DNA of 64,000 nucleotides. Origin: Brachypterus glaber. Lineage: Eukaryota; Arthropoda; Insecta; Coleoptera; Kateretidae. Under the pieces are notes generated by a model, which saw only the letters and a list, made by a program, of their open reading frames with translations, was not told the origin of the DNA and searched no databases. Position numbers and translations under genes: made by a program. This document shows positions 11,914 through 22,422 of the stretch, one piece after another. Every line of letters begins with the position of its first letter. Within the stretch, counting starts at the first letter, position 1. Location of the stretch: the NCBI GenBank assembly GCA_958510825.1, contig OY294049.1, positions 20,515,536 to 20,579,535 on the forward strand. Direction: 5' to 3'.

Positions 11914-12034
11914 TTGCATTAATGCATATTTATATGCAGAATTATGGGTATTTTTTTTGAATAATGTATTACTATAGTTCGACCCCCATAATACCACAGC
12001 TTTTTAAACTGAGGTACTTATTTCGATGCTAAAA

Positions 12035-12110
12035 TTCTGCCGGCAACGGGTATCGAACCTGGATCTCAACTTGGTATTCCGGCATTGTACCACTGAGTTA
12101 GTCCCTTTTG
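12035..12110 (-). mobile_element. tRNA-like SINE head
   Basis: The minus strand has an A-box-like TAACTCAGTGGTA (12088-12100) and a matching B box GGTTCGATACC (12049-12059), spaced as in a tRNA gene. The T stem and acceptor stem do not pair properly, so this is a tRNA-derived SINE head or decayed tRNA copy rather than a working tRNA. I could not define its 3' end. Confidence 0.5.
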
Positions 12111-12471
12111 GTTTAACCATCGTTTTTTTTTTTTTAATTTCGTTGGGAAGAGATTGTTAGGAATAGCTTGTTATTCTGTATATATATTTTTCTATTTTAG
12201 GACTCTTATAAGCTCATAATCACATGCATTTTGCGTGTTCTCATAAGCCAATAAGAGGTTATTTTTTACCATGTTAAAACTGTTTCTTAGTTACTTGCAC
12301 TGAAAAACAGAAGACATGACTATAAAATATATCAAAATTTCATTTTCATTTAGAATTTTAAACATGGCGAAAACTGTAATGCCCACCCGAAACAACGATC
12401 CCTAAATCAGTCATCAATTTAAATGTAAGTTTTTTTTTAATTTTAGAGCAAAATAGAAAAAATTGTATAAA
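12111..12471. other. Non-coding stretch
   Basis: AT-rich; a short in-frame ATG run at 12364 stops after 13 codons. No feature is supported. Confidence 0.4.
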
Positions 12472-12590
12472 GCACTCGTTTCGTAACACTTTTTTAGCGC
12501 ACGAGTACAAGTTTAGAAAACGAGCAGTACTAAAAACGTATGTTATGAAACTAGTACTTTAATATACTATTTTAATTTTAACAATAGGTA
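12472..12590. mobile_element. MITE fragment related to 13802-14009
   Basis: AAAAACGTATGTTATGAAAC then TAGTACTTTAATATACTATT matches the reverse complement of 13860-13905. TTTTTAGCGCACGAGTACAAG matches the middle of that element. One palindromic arm is missing. Confidence 0.55.
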
Positions 12591-12857
12591 ATTTGAAAGA
12601 TAACACTAAATGCTAAACAATAAACTGTCTAGACTTTATATTGATGAGTTAGTCTAAGCAGAATCTGTATTGCTCATTGTAATTACGCTGAGACGGAAAA
12701 AGGTAATAATTGTAATAAATCATATATTTAGATATTCTAAATACTCTGTAAGTAAATATTAACGTTTTTAATTAAGGGATCATTCTGGTTAGATTAACAA
12801 TCAAGTAAAATAATAATAACAAATAAGTAAAAAAAAAAGAAAAATAAAATAAACTCT

Positions 12858-13808
12858 TCAAATATATGATTTCTGACCTTCTTGTTCGTAAAATAATATG
12901 TAAGCATCCCCTGATACGATGGATTTTGGTGAAATTGAAGATACGTTAGAGTCGTTGTATTCGTGCCATGTGTAATTATAGGGATGTTTACAGTAGGCGG
13001 TGTAGTGACCGCTATAAGTGGTACCACTGTGATTTGAAATAGCGTATAAGTTGTATCTGCAGGGTGTGATGGACTCTGCGGTATAATTGTTCATATATAA
13101 ACCTATTAAAGGGAAGTATACGGTGACGCTGAGCTTTCTCTGGAACTGTTCAGTTTGGGAGAAGCGTTTGAGGTGGATTACTAAGATTTTCGGGAGTTTT
13201 TGAATTGTAAAGAATTTTGTGCATTTTCGGCGCTCGTTGCATCCAGAACATGTAAGAATTCTAAATATTCTGTCAGTCTTAACTGACCGGTCCGTTGTGG
13301 GAGAGGAAGAGAAAGGTCCCAGAATAGTTCAAATGTGACTGGACAATGGCCGCAAGTGGATTTGAGTGGATTTGATTTGGCCGGCGAAGAGGTCAAAAAT
13401 GATAGAGTCCTCTATCGGGAGGTATCTAACCCATGCAGATTTTTCGTTATTACTTATTTTTTTAATTCTCTCGGTCAAAATAGGTTTAAGTTTTTCTGTA
13501 ACCCTGTTGACGTCCACGTGAAGTCCCTCTAAAAGATACCGAAGAAATTCTTGTGCGTCCTGCTGTACATAGCCCATAAATCGGGGTGCGAAATGCTGGA
13601 TTTGGCTCTTTAGGGAAACTGTGTTTACTATGCGGATATATGAATCTTTCGACCACAACTCTTTTATCACCTCGGCAAATGCTTTAGTTAAAGCTCCACG
13701 CATACTAGATATATTGATATCCCGTACATAACTGTCCTTCTTCAGGTATTCCATCAAAAGTTTTGTGTTTGAAAGGCAATTAATGACCGAAATAATCAAA
13801 AAATCGAT
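12858..13808 (-). pseudogene. USP2/USP21-type ubiquitin-specific protease pseudogene
   Basis: The minus-strand frames align in order with the catalytic domain of USP2/USP21-like deubiquitinases, which remove ubiquitin from substrates. From the 5' side: INCLSNT just after the Cys box; YVQQDAQEFLRYLL; FWDLSLPLP preceded by the CGHC half of the structural zinc site; CSGCNERRKC for its other half; LPKILVIHLKRFS; YNLYAISNHSGTTYSGHYTA with the catalytic His; and EYNDSN plus DAYILFYE near the C-terminus. The Cys box with the catalytic Cys is absent because the sequence stops at the border of the MITE at 13802. Frame breaks lie near 13350-13395 and near 13225-13260, the latter with a small apparent deletion. 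No introns interrupt about 930 bp, which fits a retrocopy, but no poly(A) tract follows the stop. Confidence 0.85.
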
Positions 13809-14009
13809 TTTTTTATGAAGCTGAAGTTTGCAACGTTTTTTTGCAACGAAAATTCAAATAGTATATTAAAGTAGTAGTTTTATAACATACGTTTTTAGCG
13901 CACAAGTACAAGCCGCTTTCGGCGAGTTTTCTAAAGTACTAGTGCTATACTATTTGAATTTTCGATGCAAAAAAACGTTGCAAACTTCAGCTTCATAAAA
14001 AAATCGATT
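13802..14009. mobile_element. 208-bp foldback MITE at the broken end of the USP pseudogene
   Basis: AATCGATTTTTTTATGAAGC then TGAAGTTTGCAACG is mirrored at 13963-14009; arms are about 62 bp. The loop contains GCGCACAAGTACAAG and an internal GCCGCTTTCGGC palindrome. A related fragment lies at 12472-12590, on the other side of the pseudogene. Confidence 0.8.
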
Positions 14010-14036
14010 CATATTTTTTTTACATTTTTTGAAAGT

Positions 14037-14429
14037 ATATGAAGGGTCCAGTGAAAAAACGATGAGGTTCCAATTTTTAAAAAGTTGAGAAAAACGACAT
14101 TTATAGTTTTGCAACTACTGGTGAAAGAGTTTTTATTTTGATTGTCGAACCAATAATTTTAATGGCATTTAAAGTTCTTTTTGAGGAACCACATGTTGAA
14201 TCCAGGCACGAATAATAAAAAGTACATTGTACACCCATTATATTTATTAATTTCAAAGATGTAAAAATTTAAATTCAAATTTTCAACCGCAATTATTAGT
14301 GGAATCTCATGGTTTGTCCCCTTTAAGGTTTTGTATGTTGATACTTCATGTTACAAGCTAACAGACGCAGCTAAATTATTGATTTCGAAAAAAATGGAAC
14401 CTCATCTTTTTCCACTGGACCCTTCATAT
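14037..14429. mobile_element. MITE with ATATGAAGGGTCC termini
   Basis: ATATGAAGGGTCCAGTGAAA then GATGAGGTTCC at the left matches the reverse complement of 14390-14429. The length is about 393 bp. Confidence 0.65.
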
Positions 14430-14520
14430 GTAGACTTTTTCATAATTTTTCATAAAAAAAAAGCTTTAAACGCGTTTTCTCAAAAGTATATGTAGACTTT
14501 TTCATAATTTTTCATAAAAA
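14425..14520 (+). repeat. 60-bp tandem duplication
   Basis: TATGTAGACTTTTTCATAAT then TTTTCATAAAAA occurs at about 14427 and again at about 14489. The first copy overlaps the end of the preceding MITE. Confidence 0.65.
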
Positions 14521-15579
14521 ATAAAAAAACTTAATACGAGTTTTTTTTTTCTCAAAACAACGTTTTTTCGGTCGGCGGCGGTGATTTCTCCGGAACCACT
14601 AGACCGATCCTTATGAAATTTTAACTACATATTCTACACATAAAAAGTTTCAGTTTCAGTTTTTACTATTTTTTTTTTGCCAAAATCAGTGAAAACAAAC
14701 CTAATTTTTGTTTAAAATCTTTAAATCTCCTCCATTTTTATTATTTATCAATAAATATTAATATCCATAGAATGCGCGAGAGCCACAGTCATACTGAATC
14801 TAAATATTTTTGATTTTGTCGTTTTAGATGAGCTGTTATCAAGTTATCAACTCTGCCAGCTTTTCGAGGAATTACGTTTGCCTGTTACTTTTGTCTATAA
14901 AAAGTGTTTAAACTAAAAAAAAAACTGTTGTATGTATTTTGAGAGTTTATTTATTAAGCTCAAAACATTTTGTATCAATATCTATAATGATACATTCTTA
15001 AAAAATTAACAAAAATAGTCCTTTTTTGGAGCATCTAAACCAGAATTATCACTTAATTCAAGATTAGAACAATATTAAACCTGGTATGGAAAGAGGAAGA
15101 GCAAATACTAGTACTAGTATAAGGGATTAGAAGGCAATCCTGGCAAAAAGTCCGTTTGGTCCGATTTTCCTGCTTATACGAATACTTGTAATTTAGTATA
15201 CTAGTTTCATCGAGGATGCTTTACACCGGGAGTCCCGGTCTGGGACCTAATTTTTAACGAAATATCCGAAGTTATGTCAGTTTTTTTCACCATGAATGAA
15301 TAATAATCATTGTTGCTATATGTTTTTATAAAGAATATATATTTAAAATATTTAAAATATATATTTAATATAGCTTGATAAGTTGTTTACCTATTCCATT
15401 TTTGCTTCTTAATGAATTGAATTATTTATTACTTAAGTCACAAGTACCTCTTCAAATTCTATGCTATTGTAACCGATTTATTATTGTAGCCTTGGCAATA
15501 TAAGTAAATTAATAGAAACATTTTCCTTTATGTACCATTTTCTCCCTCCTATAAATATAAATAAAAATAATATAATAAC
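14521..15579. other. Non-coding stretch
   Basis: GGCGGCGGTGATTTCTCCGG then AACCACTAGACCGATCC near 14570-14610 looks like part of a dispersed repeat but has no second copy here. TACTAGTACTAGTA near 15106 is palindromic. No gene is supported. Confidence 0.4.
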
Positions 15580-15770
15580 TTGCTCGGACGCGGAGTATTA
15601 ATATGGTCACCACATCTCATTAAAGACATTAAACTTATTGAAGATGTCCAGGGGAAAGCTAGGAGGTCAGTGCCTAGCCTAGCTTACGACAATCGTCTTA
15701 ATACTCTTGGGCTTCCTGTGCTCTCGATAAGCCGCTCAAGAGGAGACATGTTTTTTCTTTCCTATTTTAA
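15580..15770 (+). pseudogene. LINE reverse transcriptase C-terminal fragment (CR1/Jockey/RTE-like)
   Basis: About 60 codons read GRGVLIWSPHLIKDIKLIED, VQGKARR and NRLNTLGLPVL, then SRGD. This is the region just after the RT fingers and palm of CR1/Jockey/RTE-type LINEs, where WSPH..KDI..IE.VQ..A and the L..LGL..L..RR.RGD motif recur. Catalytic motifs are not included, so it is a short dead fragment. The frame opens with TTG rather than ATG and ends in AT-rich sequence. Confidence 0.7.
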
Positions 15771-15775
15771 AATTT

Positions 15776-16539
15776 TTTAAAATTTGGAAAAAGCCTTGTA
15801 TTCGTGCAAAAATTTTCATTTTTTTGGGTATTTTTACGTTTTATGACGTTTTATGTCGATATAAATCAACTTCGAGCAAAACAAAAATTGTCACTCGGTC
15901 GGTAGATCAGTCTGTCTGGTATATCTTGTGTGCACAATAAATTAAGAACGCTTTTGGCTAGAAACTTGAAATTTGGCATCAAGACATGTTATCAAGTTCT
16001 CGCTAGGGATTGGTTTTGGTAAATATTGGGGAAAAATATTATTTTATACAAAAAATAGCTATTTAGAGTTTTTTAGGTTGCTGAAATTGAATCTGATAAT
16101 AAAAAAAATAACTCTACCGCCGCGGGGGTAAATATTTTTAAATGTTTTCAATATTTTCGTTTAAATTGGTATATAGGGGTTTTTGTGGTTGACGAAACTA
16201 AATCTGATAATAAAATTGTTCTAGTTCCACCCCCTGAATGCGGGGAGTAGTTTTCGTGAAAATTGTTATATTGGGGTTTTTGAGGTTGCTGAAAGTGAAT
16301 CTGATAACAAAAAAATCTAACTCCACCCCCTAAGGTGTTTTTTTTTTTAATTTGGTACATTGGTCGCTAAAACTGAATTTTAAAATAATTTTTTTCTAAA
16401 TCCACCCCTGAGGGACGGGGGTAGTTTTCTTGAAAATTGGTATATTGGGGTTTTGAACGTTGCTGAAAGTGAATCTGATAATAAAAAATCTATTTCACGC
16501 GCGGTGGTAAAAATGGGAAAGCTTTTTTACTTGGCAGTG
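15776..16539 (-). mobile_element. Subrepeat element with CACTGCC end, copy A
   Basis: On the minus strand this begins CACTGCC at 16539, preceded by TTA, followed by AAGCTTTCCC. It then has about five diverged units of roughly 110 bp centred on TTGCTGAAAGTGAATCTGAT (plus-strand sense), with intervening CCACCCC blocks. It ends in a block with GTCGATATAAATCAACTTCG and ACTCGGTCGGTAGATCAG. It is inverted relative to 18528-19437 and 48449-48930. Confidence 0.7.
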
Positions 16540-16696
16540 TAATTACTTACCGAATATGCAGTGGGCACTTTGTTGGTGATATAAATAAACTTTTAACTTT
16601 TGAGGATACAGGATAACGAGGTTACCCATTAAAGGTGTCAGAAGAAAAGTTTAAGACAACTTTAAGAAAAACTTCTTTTTCAACAGATAATAATAA

Positions 16697-17692
16697 CACT
16701 GTGCGACAAAATGGAGGTTGATCTTTTAGGCAAGAGATCTGTCAACGTTATTCAAAAATATAGATCTAATATAGTCGTTACTTTAGGTCATTTAAACGAT
16801 TTTTTTTAATTTAAAGTGTTCAGATCACGCTAAAATACAAGACCCATTTTTCAAGTTAGCGTTTCATAACTTTGGAAGGTGAATTCCTATCAAAAGACAT
16901 GAAAAAAAGTTCATATAAACTTATGTCCAAAAATGCTTTGTAAGTGAGCTACGGTCCTTCAGTGACAGGCCCGCAAAATAGATTTTACTTTAATATCTCA
17001 GAAACCCTTTGAGCTACAGAAATGAGTTTATGCATGTGTTCATAATCATAATCTTTATTGGTGCTAGCAGAATTACAAAATTGTTTACACAAGTCAGTGT
17101 GTGAATAAATAAATAAATAATTTAAAAAAATTAAAAAAAAATAATATACAAAAGCCTCACAATTCCCCTAGTTCTTGAGGCACAACCTTCTGCAGAAACT
17201 CCTCTGCGCTGTAAAAGGCTTGAGAAAGTAGCCATTTTTTGATATAGGTTTTAAATGGGTTCAAAGGCAAATCTTTAATATTTTTTGGTAAATGATTGTA
17301 ATAGGCAATGCCATAGTAGTTTGTGCCATTTCTACTTTGAGTGGTAGTGCCGTAATTATTATAAGAACTATTTATGTTGTATAAGTGAATATTTTCATGT
17401 ATATAAATTAAACAATGTAAAATATATAGTGATGGCAAGGTTAAAACTTTATATTCAATAAATTTGCTTCTGACATCATCCTGATACATCATACATCACC
17501 AAGGCCTATTAATATATACTATTTTCATGTGATAATTTTAGCCAGGGGCGGGCCAAACATGAAGGCCCAAGAACTTTTTTGCCCAATTCTTTTTTCAGCC
17601 TAACTTTTTTGGTGAAACCCCTTGACTATATTGATCCTAAATTAGCGACTGACGTTGACAGATCTTTTGCCTAAATTTTCTGTCGCACAGTG
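16697..17692. mobile_element. 1-kb CACTG...CAGTG element flanked by TAA
   Basis: CACTGTGCGACAAAA at the left and the complement of CACTGTGCGACAGAAAA at the right are flanked by TAA (16694-16696 and 17693-17695). A subterminal block, AGATCTGTCAACGT, is also inverted. CAC ends with a 3-bp duplication fit CACTA-like elements. The LINE tail at 17040-17500 lies inside. Confidence 0.65.
17040..17500 (-). pseudogene. C-terminal end and 3' tail of a LINE ORF2
   Basis: An open minus-strand frame of about 111 codons (17492 to 17157) contains VLTLPSLYILHCLIYIHEN, SRNGTNYYGIAYYNHLPKNI and PFKTYIKKWLLSQAFYSAEE. This matches the extreme C-terminus that follows the RT domain in CR1/Jockey-type insect LINEs, where LP..IK......FK..LK..LL...FYS..E is conserved. 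The 3' side ends with CACCAATAAAGATTATGATT, the usual run-out of such elements. RT itself is missing, so this is a 5'-truncated copy. Although the short frame is open, it cannot act alone. Confidence 0.7.
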
Positions 17693-17699
17693 TAATTGG

Positions 17700-18527
17700 T
17701 ATTTTGAAAGAGATAAGCTGTTAATAGCTGAATGTACCTATATATTTAAATTATAAATGTAATTAAAACTAGTGACAAATATGGTTTTGGATATTATTAT
17801 AATAATTAATTATTAATTTATTATTATTAATTATAAAAATTATATATTACATTATGGTGTTCCTTAAAAAATAATTTTTTGACCCTTTTTCTTTCAAAAA
17901 GTGCCGTATTAAGTAAGCCCTAAAACAGGGGTGATAAAATATATACTTAAAGAGGTAAAAGCCAACCAGTGTATTTTATCAAAAAAAAAGCAAAGGAAAA
18001 AATGTACACCTAGTTTTTATATAATGTGGAACAAATTTAGGGGGTCCCAAAAAATTAATTTTTTAAGGGCCACTCTAATGTACATATATAAATAATAATA
18101 ATACATTTGGTATACTTTTATAAGTGGTTTTATTCTATTTTTTAACCCTTACTTCTTTTTTTTTGTACACTGAGTTACGTCAGACAGAATATTTTATATG
18201 TTCTTTTTTATGTCAATTTTCCACCTTTACAATTTTATGACTTATAAAGTTTAGTACATATTTTCTAAAGAATATATAAAAGGATTCCATATTTTAGTTT
18301 AGAAGTCCTCCGTTTTATATTGTGCAAGGTTATAAATCAAACTTCGGTTAATTTATTTTTGTAAAAATATATTTTATTTATTTTTAAAGCAATATGATTT
18401 ATAGAAATATATTTTATAATTTTATGATTCTTTTTAAGTTTTTTCTTTTATAAAGTAGTTGTTGCAAACTTGACATAAACACAAAGTTACACATTAGCTA
18501 AAGTTAAAATGTACCAAGAGAAAAATA
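17700..18527. other. Non-coding stretch
   Basis: AT-rich with TTATTAATTA-type simple sequence near 17795-17850. No gene or repeat border is seen. Confidence 0.4.
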
Positions 18528-19437
18528 CACCGGCCTGTAAAAGAGCTTTCCCATTTTTCACCTCCGCGCGTAAAATGGATCTTTTTATTATCAGATTCAC
18601 TTTCAGCAACCATAAAAACCTTATACCAATTTTCACGAAAACTACCCTCTGCCCCTTTGGGGGTGAAGTTAGAATTTTGTTATAATCAGATTACCTTTCA
18701 ACAACCTCAAAAACCCCAATATACCAATTTTCACGAAAACTACCCCTCACTCCTCAGGGGGTGGATTTAAATTTTTTTTATTATCAGATTCACTTTCAGC
18801 AACCTCAAAAACCCCAATACACTAGTTTTCACGAAAACTACCCCCCCCACCCCTCAGGGGTGGATTTGGATTTTTTTTATTATCAGATTCACTTTCAGAA
18901 ACCTCAAAAACCCCAATATACCAGTTTTCACAAAAACTACCCCCCACCCCTCAGGGGGTGAAATTATAAAAAAGTTATTATCAGATTCAAATTCTTCAAC
19001 CCCAAAAGCCCCTATATGCCAATATTGAAAATATTTTAAAATATTTACCCCCTCACCCCCTTGGGGTGGAGTTAAAAAAAAATATTATCAGATTCAATTT
19101 CAGAAACCTCAAAAACCCCTATATAGCAATTATCAAATTTTTCTAAAAAAAATGTATTTTTGCCCATTTGCCCCCCTTGCCGCACCCGAATGTTCACCAA
19201 AATCCCGAGCGAGAACTTTTGGTAACATACCTGTATGACAAATTTCCAGTCTCTAACTTAACGCGTTCTTAAGTTATTGTGCCCACAAGATTTCCTGGAC
19301 AGACCGATCGACCGAGCAACATTTTTTTTTTGCTTGAAATTGATTTATATCGACATAAAAGTCATAAAAGGCAAAAATACGCAAAAAAAAAAAATTTGAA
19401 AATTTTTGCACGAATACAAGGCTTTCCGAAATTTTGA
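18528..19437 (+). mobile_element. Subrepeat element with CAC end, copy B
   Basis: It starts CACCGGCCTGTAAAAGAGCT and carries about six units of roughly 105-115 bp, each with TTATCAGATTCACTTTCAGC and a C-rich/G-rich ACCCC...CAGGGG palindrome. It ends with GACAGACCGATCGACCGAGC and a GCACGAATACAAGGCTTTCC terminus. The reading frame 18761-18961 is just the subrepeat translated. Confidence 0.75.
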
Positions 19438-20430
19438 GCAATAATTATAATAACATTATTATTATATTATAATTTTAAAATATTTGTGATACTTGTGTTA
19501 AGCCGGTCCCACAAGACTCGCGAATTACGACAAATATTCGGTCAAGTAGAGTAAAGAAACAGCATGTATGCACATGATTAGGACTATTAGGTGTTTATTT
19601 TCTTTGGCCGACTCTGATTCCTTGTGATTTGACCGTATATTAATCGTACTTTGGTACTGTGATTTCTTCCCACCGACTAACTGCGGCTTTCCGCGTCTCA
19701 GTACCTTTAAAACATTCAGTTTTTAAAAGTTAACATTTTTAAAAGCCCTAAATCTGAGCGGAGAAGTTGGTATGTTTCACAGTGATTTTTCAGGTGTTCA
19801 TTTAAAATTAGGGGGCGTAAAAAATACGCCTCTTCTGTAAGTTCGAAATAATAAAAACAATATCTTTTTTTTATAATTTTATGTTAATGTTGTGTATTTA
19901 TCATTAAGTATTTAATTTTATTTTACAAATATTTTTTTCTTTCTTCTACCAAGTTATTTAAATAAATTTCTCTAGCAAGTCAAAACTAACAAAAAATAAT
20001 ATTATAGCACAAATTATATTATATAAATAACTCATTTAAATATTAGGTTCTATTACATTAATAATTACATAATTAAAGCTTTAAAGAACACGTTTAACGA
20101 TAAATAAGTAAATATTAAAAAAAAAAACAAAAATTGTTGGACTTTTAAATTGCTAAAGGCTAAAGGGAGTTTTTATTTTTACGCCATGTCTGTAGTAACG
20201 TTCCATGAATAAGATGTCTGTGGCAGAGAGTTAAGTTTCTTGAATTTAATACAAGACAGTTTATTATTTAAAACAAGGACTTTTAAGTTTTAATATTTTG
20301 GTTTTCAGTAAGATATGTATTCAACTTTAATCAAGGTAAACATTTGATTTAGGCTTACTTTAAATGCTTATATAAAAACGTTTAAGCCACTTGATCTGAA
20401 TATTACGTAATTGTTTTCAGTAATAATTAC
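19438..20430. other. Non-coding stretch with one dispersed block
   Basis: Positions 19650-19800 contain CCGCGTCTCAGTACCTTTAA then AACATTCAGT, homologous to 63330-63375. The rest is AT-rich without features. Confidence 0.45.
19650..19800 (+). repeat. Dispersed block shared with 63270-63410
   Basis: Both blocks have a pyrimidine-rich CTTC...ACC..GACT lead, CGCGTCTYAGTACCTTTMAA, a TCAGT and, about 100 bp on, CAGTGATTTT. The nature is unknown. Confidence 0.45.
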
Positions 20431-20434
20431 TTTG

Positions 20435-20445
20435 TATATAAAAGG
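20435..20445 (+). promoter_or_regulatory. TATA-box-like element
   Basis: TATATAAAAGG lies 58 bp upstream of the ATG at 20493. The spacing would allow a start site near 20466. In AT-rich DNA chance occurrence is likely, although the GG end is less common by chance. Confidence 0.25.
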
Positions 20446-20492
20446 ATATTCGAATGTAGTTTAACACATCTTAGAACTGTAGCTCTGTAATA

Positions 20493-20684
20493 ATGTGGCA
20501 TCAGGATGGAGGATCATGGGCCTGGGGACATGTCTTATACCGGATTCTGTGGTCGTATCCGCATTTGCCACTCAATTCTATACAGCAGGAGATTATTGAA
20601 GGATTTAGAAATCGCGTAATTTTCCATTTTCACAAATACTCTCAAGCTCGTTTGCCATCCATTCTTTTGACAAGTCTAATATAA
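20493..20684 (+). CDS. Possible small ORF, 63 codons, unrecognised
   Basis: I do not recognise this product. It is a 63-residue frame starting MWHQDGGSWAWGH and rich in Trp, His and Arg. It is coded by a local GC-richer patch that stands out from its AT-rich surroundings. A TATATAAAAGG box is 58 bp upstream, and AATAAA sits about 490 bp downstream near 21170. There is no signal peptide or known motif, and the other two plus frames are also partly open, so frame choice is uncertain. It might be a remnant of a longer gene or of a mobile element. Confidence 0.22.
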   Translation: MWHQDGGSWAWGHVLYRILWSYPHLPLNSIQQEIIEGFRNRVIFHFHKYSQARLPSILLTSLI

Positions 20685-20699
20685 AATTTTTAAAATACA

Positions 20700-21427
20700 A
20701 GGTTTTCTACTTTTAATCAACGAAGCTTCGAAGGGGTTCGCTTCATCTCACAGTGGACCAAACAATCAAAAAAACTCAAAACAAAAAAATAGTTACAATA
20801 ATAATTTTACAGAACATGCTTAATCTTATAGGGCTATAACAATTTTCTCAATTATTTGAGAAGAAATGTTAAGGATTTCTTTAAAAAAATATGCATAATT
20901 GTACTACACATATTTACTTCAACTCTCAATAATTATTATGTATAATCATCGAAAAGAAAAAAAAAAATAAAAAATAGAATTATTTATTATTTATTTTTTA
21001 TTTATTATTTTATTTATTATGTGTAAGTGTAAAATGTTTAATCGTGTGATATTAAACTAAAAATTAAAAGTTGACTAATGGCTGAAATGTAATTAATTAA
21101 ATTTAATGATTTAATGATTTGTAAAGTTACTTTAAGAGGACGAACTGTGTAATCTTCGGGTTTTTGTTCAATAAATGCTTTTCTTTTTTAAATTATGTAC
21201 GCTACCATATTTAGATAATTTTAATTAAATAAGTTGAGGGTTGCCTTACCCAATTATTATAACCAACTATGACCAATGAAATGTCAGATTTAAATATTCC
21301 ATTTAATTTAATTTTTTAAATTTTTGGTTCTACCCTAAAGGTTAAATGTCAAAATATAAAAAATCTAATAAAAACCCTATTTTTTATAAAAAAACTAAAA
21401 GAACTTAAAAGGGGTATGGGTCTTTAA
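20700..21427. other. Non-coding stretch
   Basis: TTTATTATTT simple sequence around 20975-21020; otherwise featureless. Confidence 0.4.
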
Positions 21428-21617
21428 AGCGCAGTCCATTACCGTGAAATGGTTACCGCCTCACCATTACCGCGACACGTTTACCGCGATACCGTTTCCG
21501 CCCATGGACTTTACAGTGCATAGACTTTACGGCGAAAGCCACTACCGCGAAGAAAATAACTGCGAGGTGGTAAATACAGCGCATGCACTTTACCGCGAAA
21601 ACCATTACCGCACATTA
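21428..21617 (+). repeat. Degenerate TTACCGC-rich cluster
   Basis: TTACCGC or a one-base variant recurs about ten times in 190 bp at irregular 12-20-bp spacing (for example CATTACCGCGACACG, TTTACCGCGATACC, CTTTACCGCGAAAA, CATTACCGCAC). It is a GC-rich patch with many CpGs in AT-rich DNA. The 60-codon open frame over it is a product of the repetition. Confidence 0.65.
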
Positions 21618-21728
21618 TTATTTTAATTTTTTTTGCAAAAAAAGATTTAATAAAAAAATAAAATATTTAGCAGAAAAAAATCAAACAGTTCTACATGATA
21701 TACCTGCTGGGTACGGGTTATGGGCATG

Positions 21729-21947
21729 ACTATGGTCTGTTTTTTCAAGCAAGATAGTACATTAAAAATCGCACAGTAAATATTTTTACAACAGGTTTGA
21801 ATAGTATATGTTTATATATAGAATATAGTTATGATTTATAAAATAAACTACGCAGTATATTCGCACATCCAATATTCGAATATGTTTTGAAAATATTCAC
21901 TGTTCTATTTTTAATTTACTATCTTGCTTGAAGAAACAGGCCATAGT
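21729..21947. mobile_element. 219-bp foldback MITE
   Basis: ACTATGGTCTGTTTTTTCAA then GCAAGATAGTA at the left is inverted at 21906-21947 with a few mismatches; arms are about 50 bp. Confidence 0.7.
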
Positions 21948-22422
21948 TTCCTTTAAAACATTTCCGACCAAAGTATGCAAACGCCCCTTGAAACAAAGCA
22001 CGTCGTAATTTACGCATTCCATTTTTTTTAAATTTTTAACAGTATGTTCTTTCTGTATATGAAATGTTTATATATAGCGAGGTCTTTGCCTCACTTTTTA
22101 TTATTTCGAACGACATGACGATTCGTACTAAACTGATTATTAATCAGCGATTTATACAAACCAATCGATATAAATAAAAAAAACACACTTCAAAAAGCCA
22201 AACACAGATATATGGTTAGTAATTTGGACAACCCAAGGCCACTATGCGTTTTAACTAAACCTTAGATAGTTTAGTTTAATTGTATTTTTATGACGTTTCT
22301 TTATTACCCAAAAAGATAAACACTCATCTAAAATGAGAAATAATTTAATTACATTTCTAAAACAACAAAATAACATATATACTACAGTAAGTTACTACAG
22401 AAAATAATATGTAAGTAATATA
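21948..22422. other. Non-coding stretch
   Basis: No feature recognised. Confidence 0.4.

Noticed and set aside
12035..12110. Functional tRNA gene
   Set aside because: A and B boxes are present but acceptor and T stems do not pair, so a tRNA-derived SINE is the better reading.
21444..21626. 60-codon frame in the TTACCGC cluster
   Set aside because: Product of the repeated motif, with no independent coding evidence.
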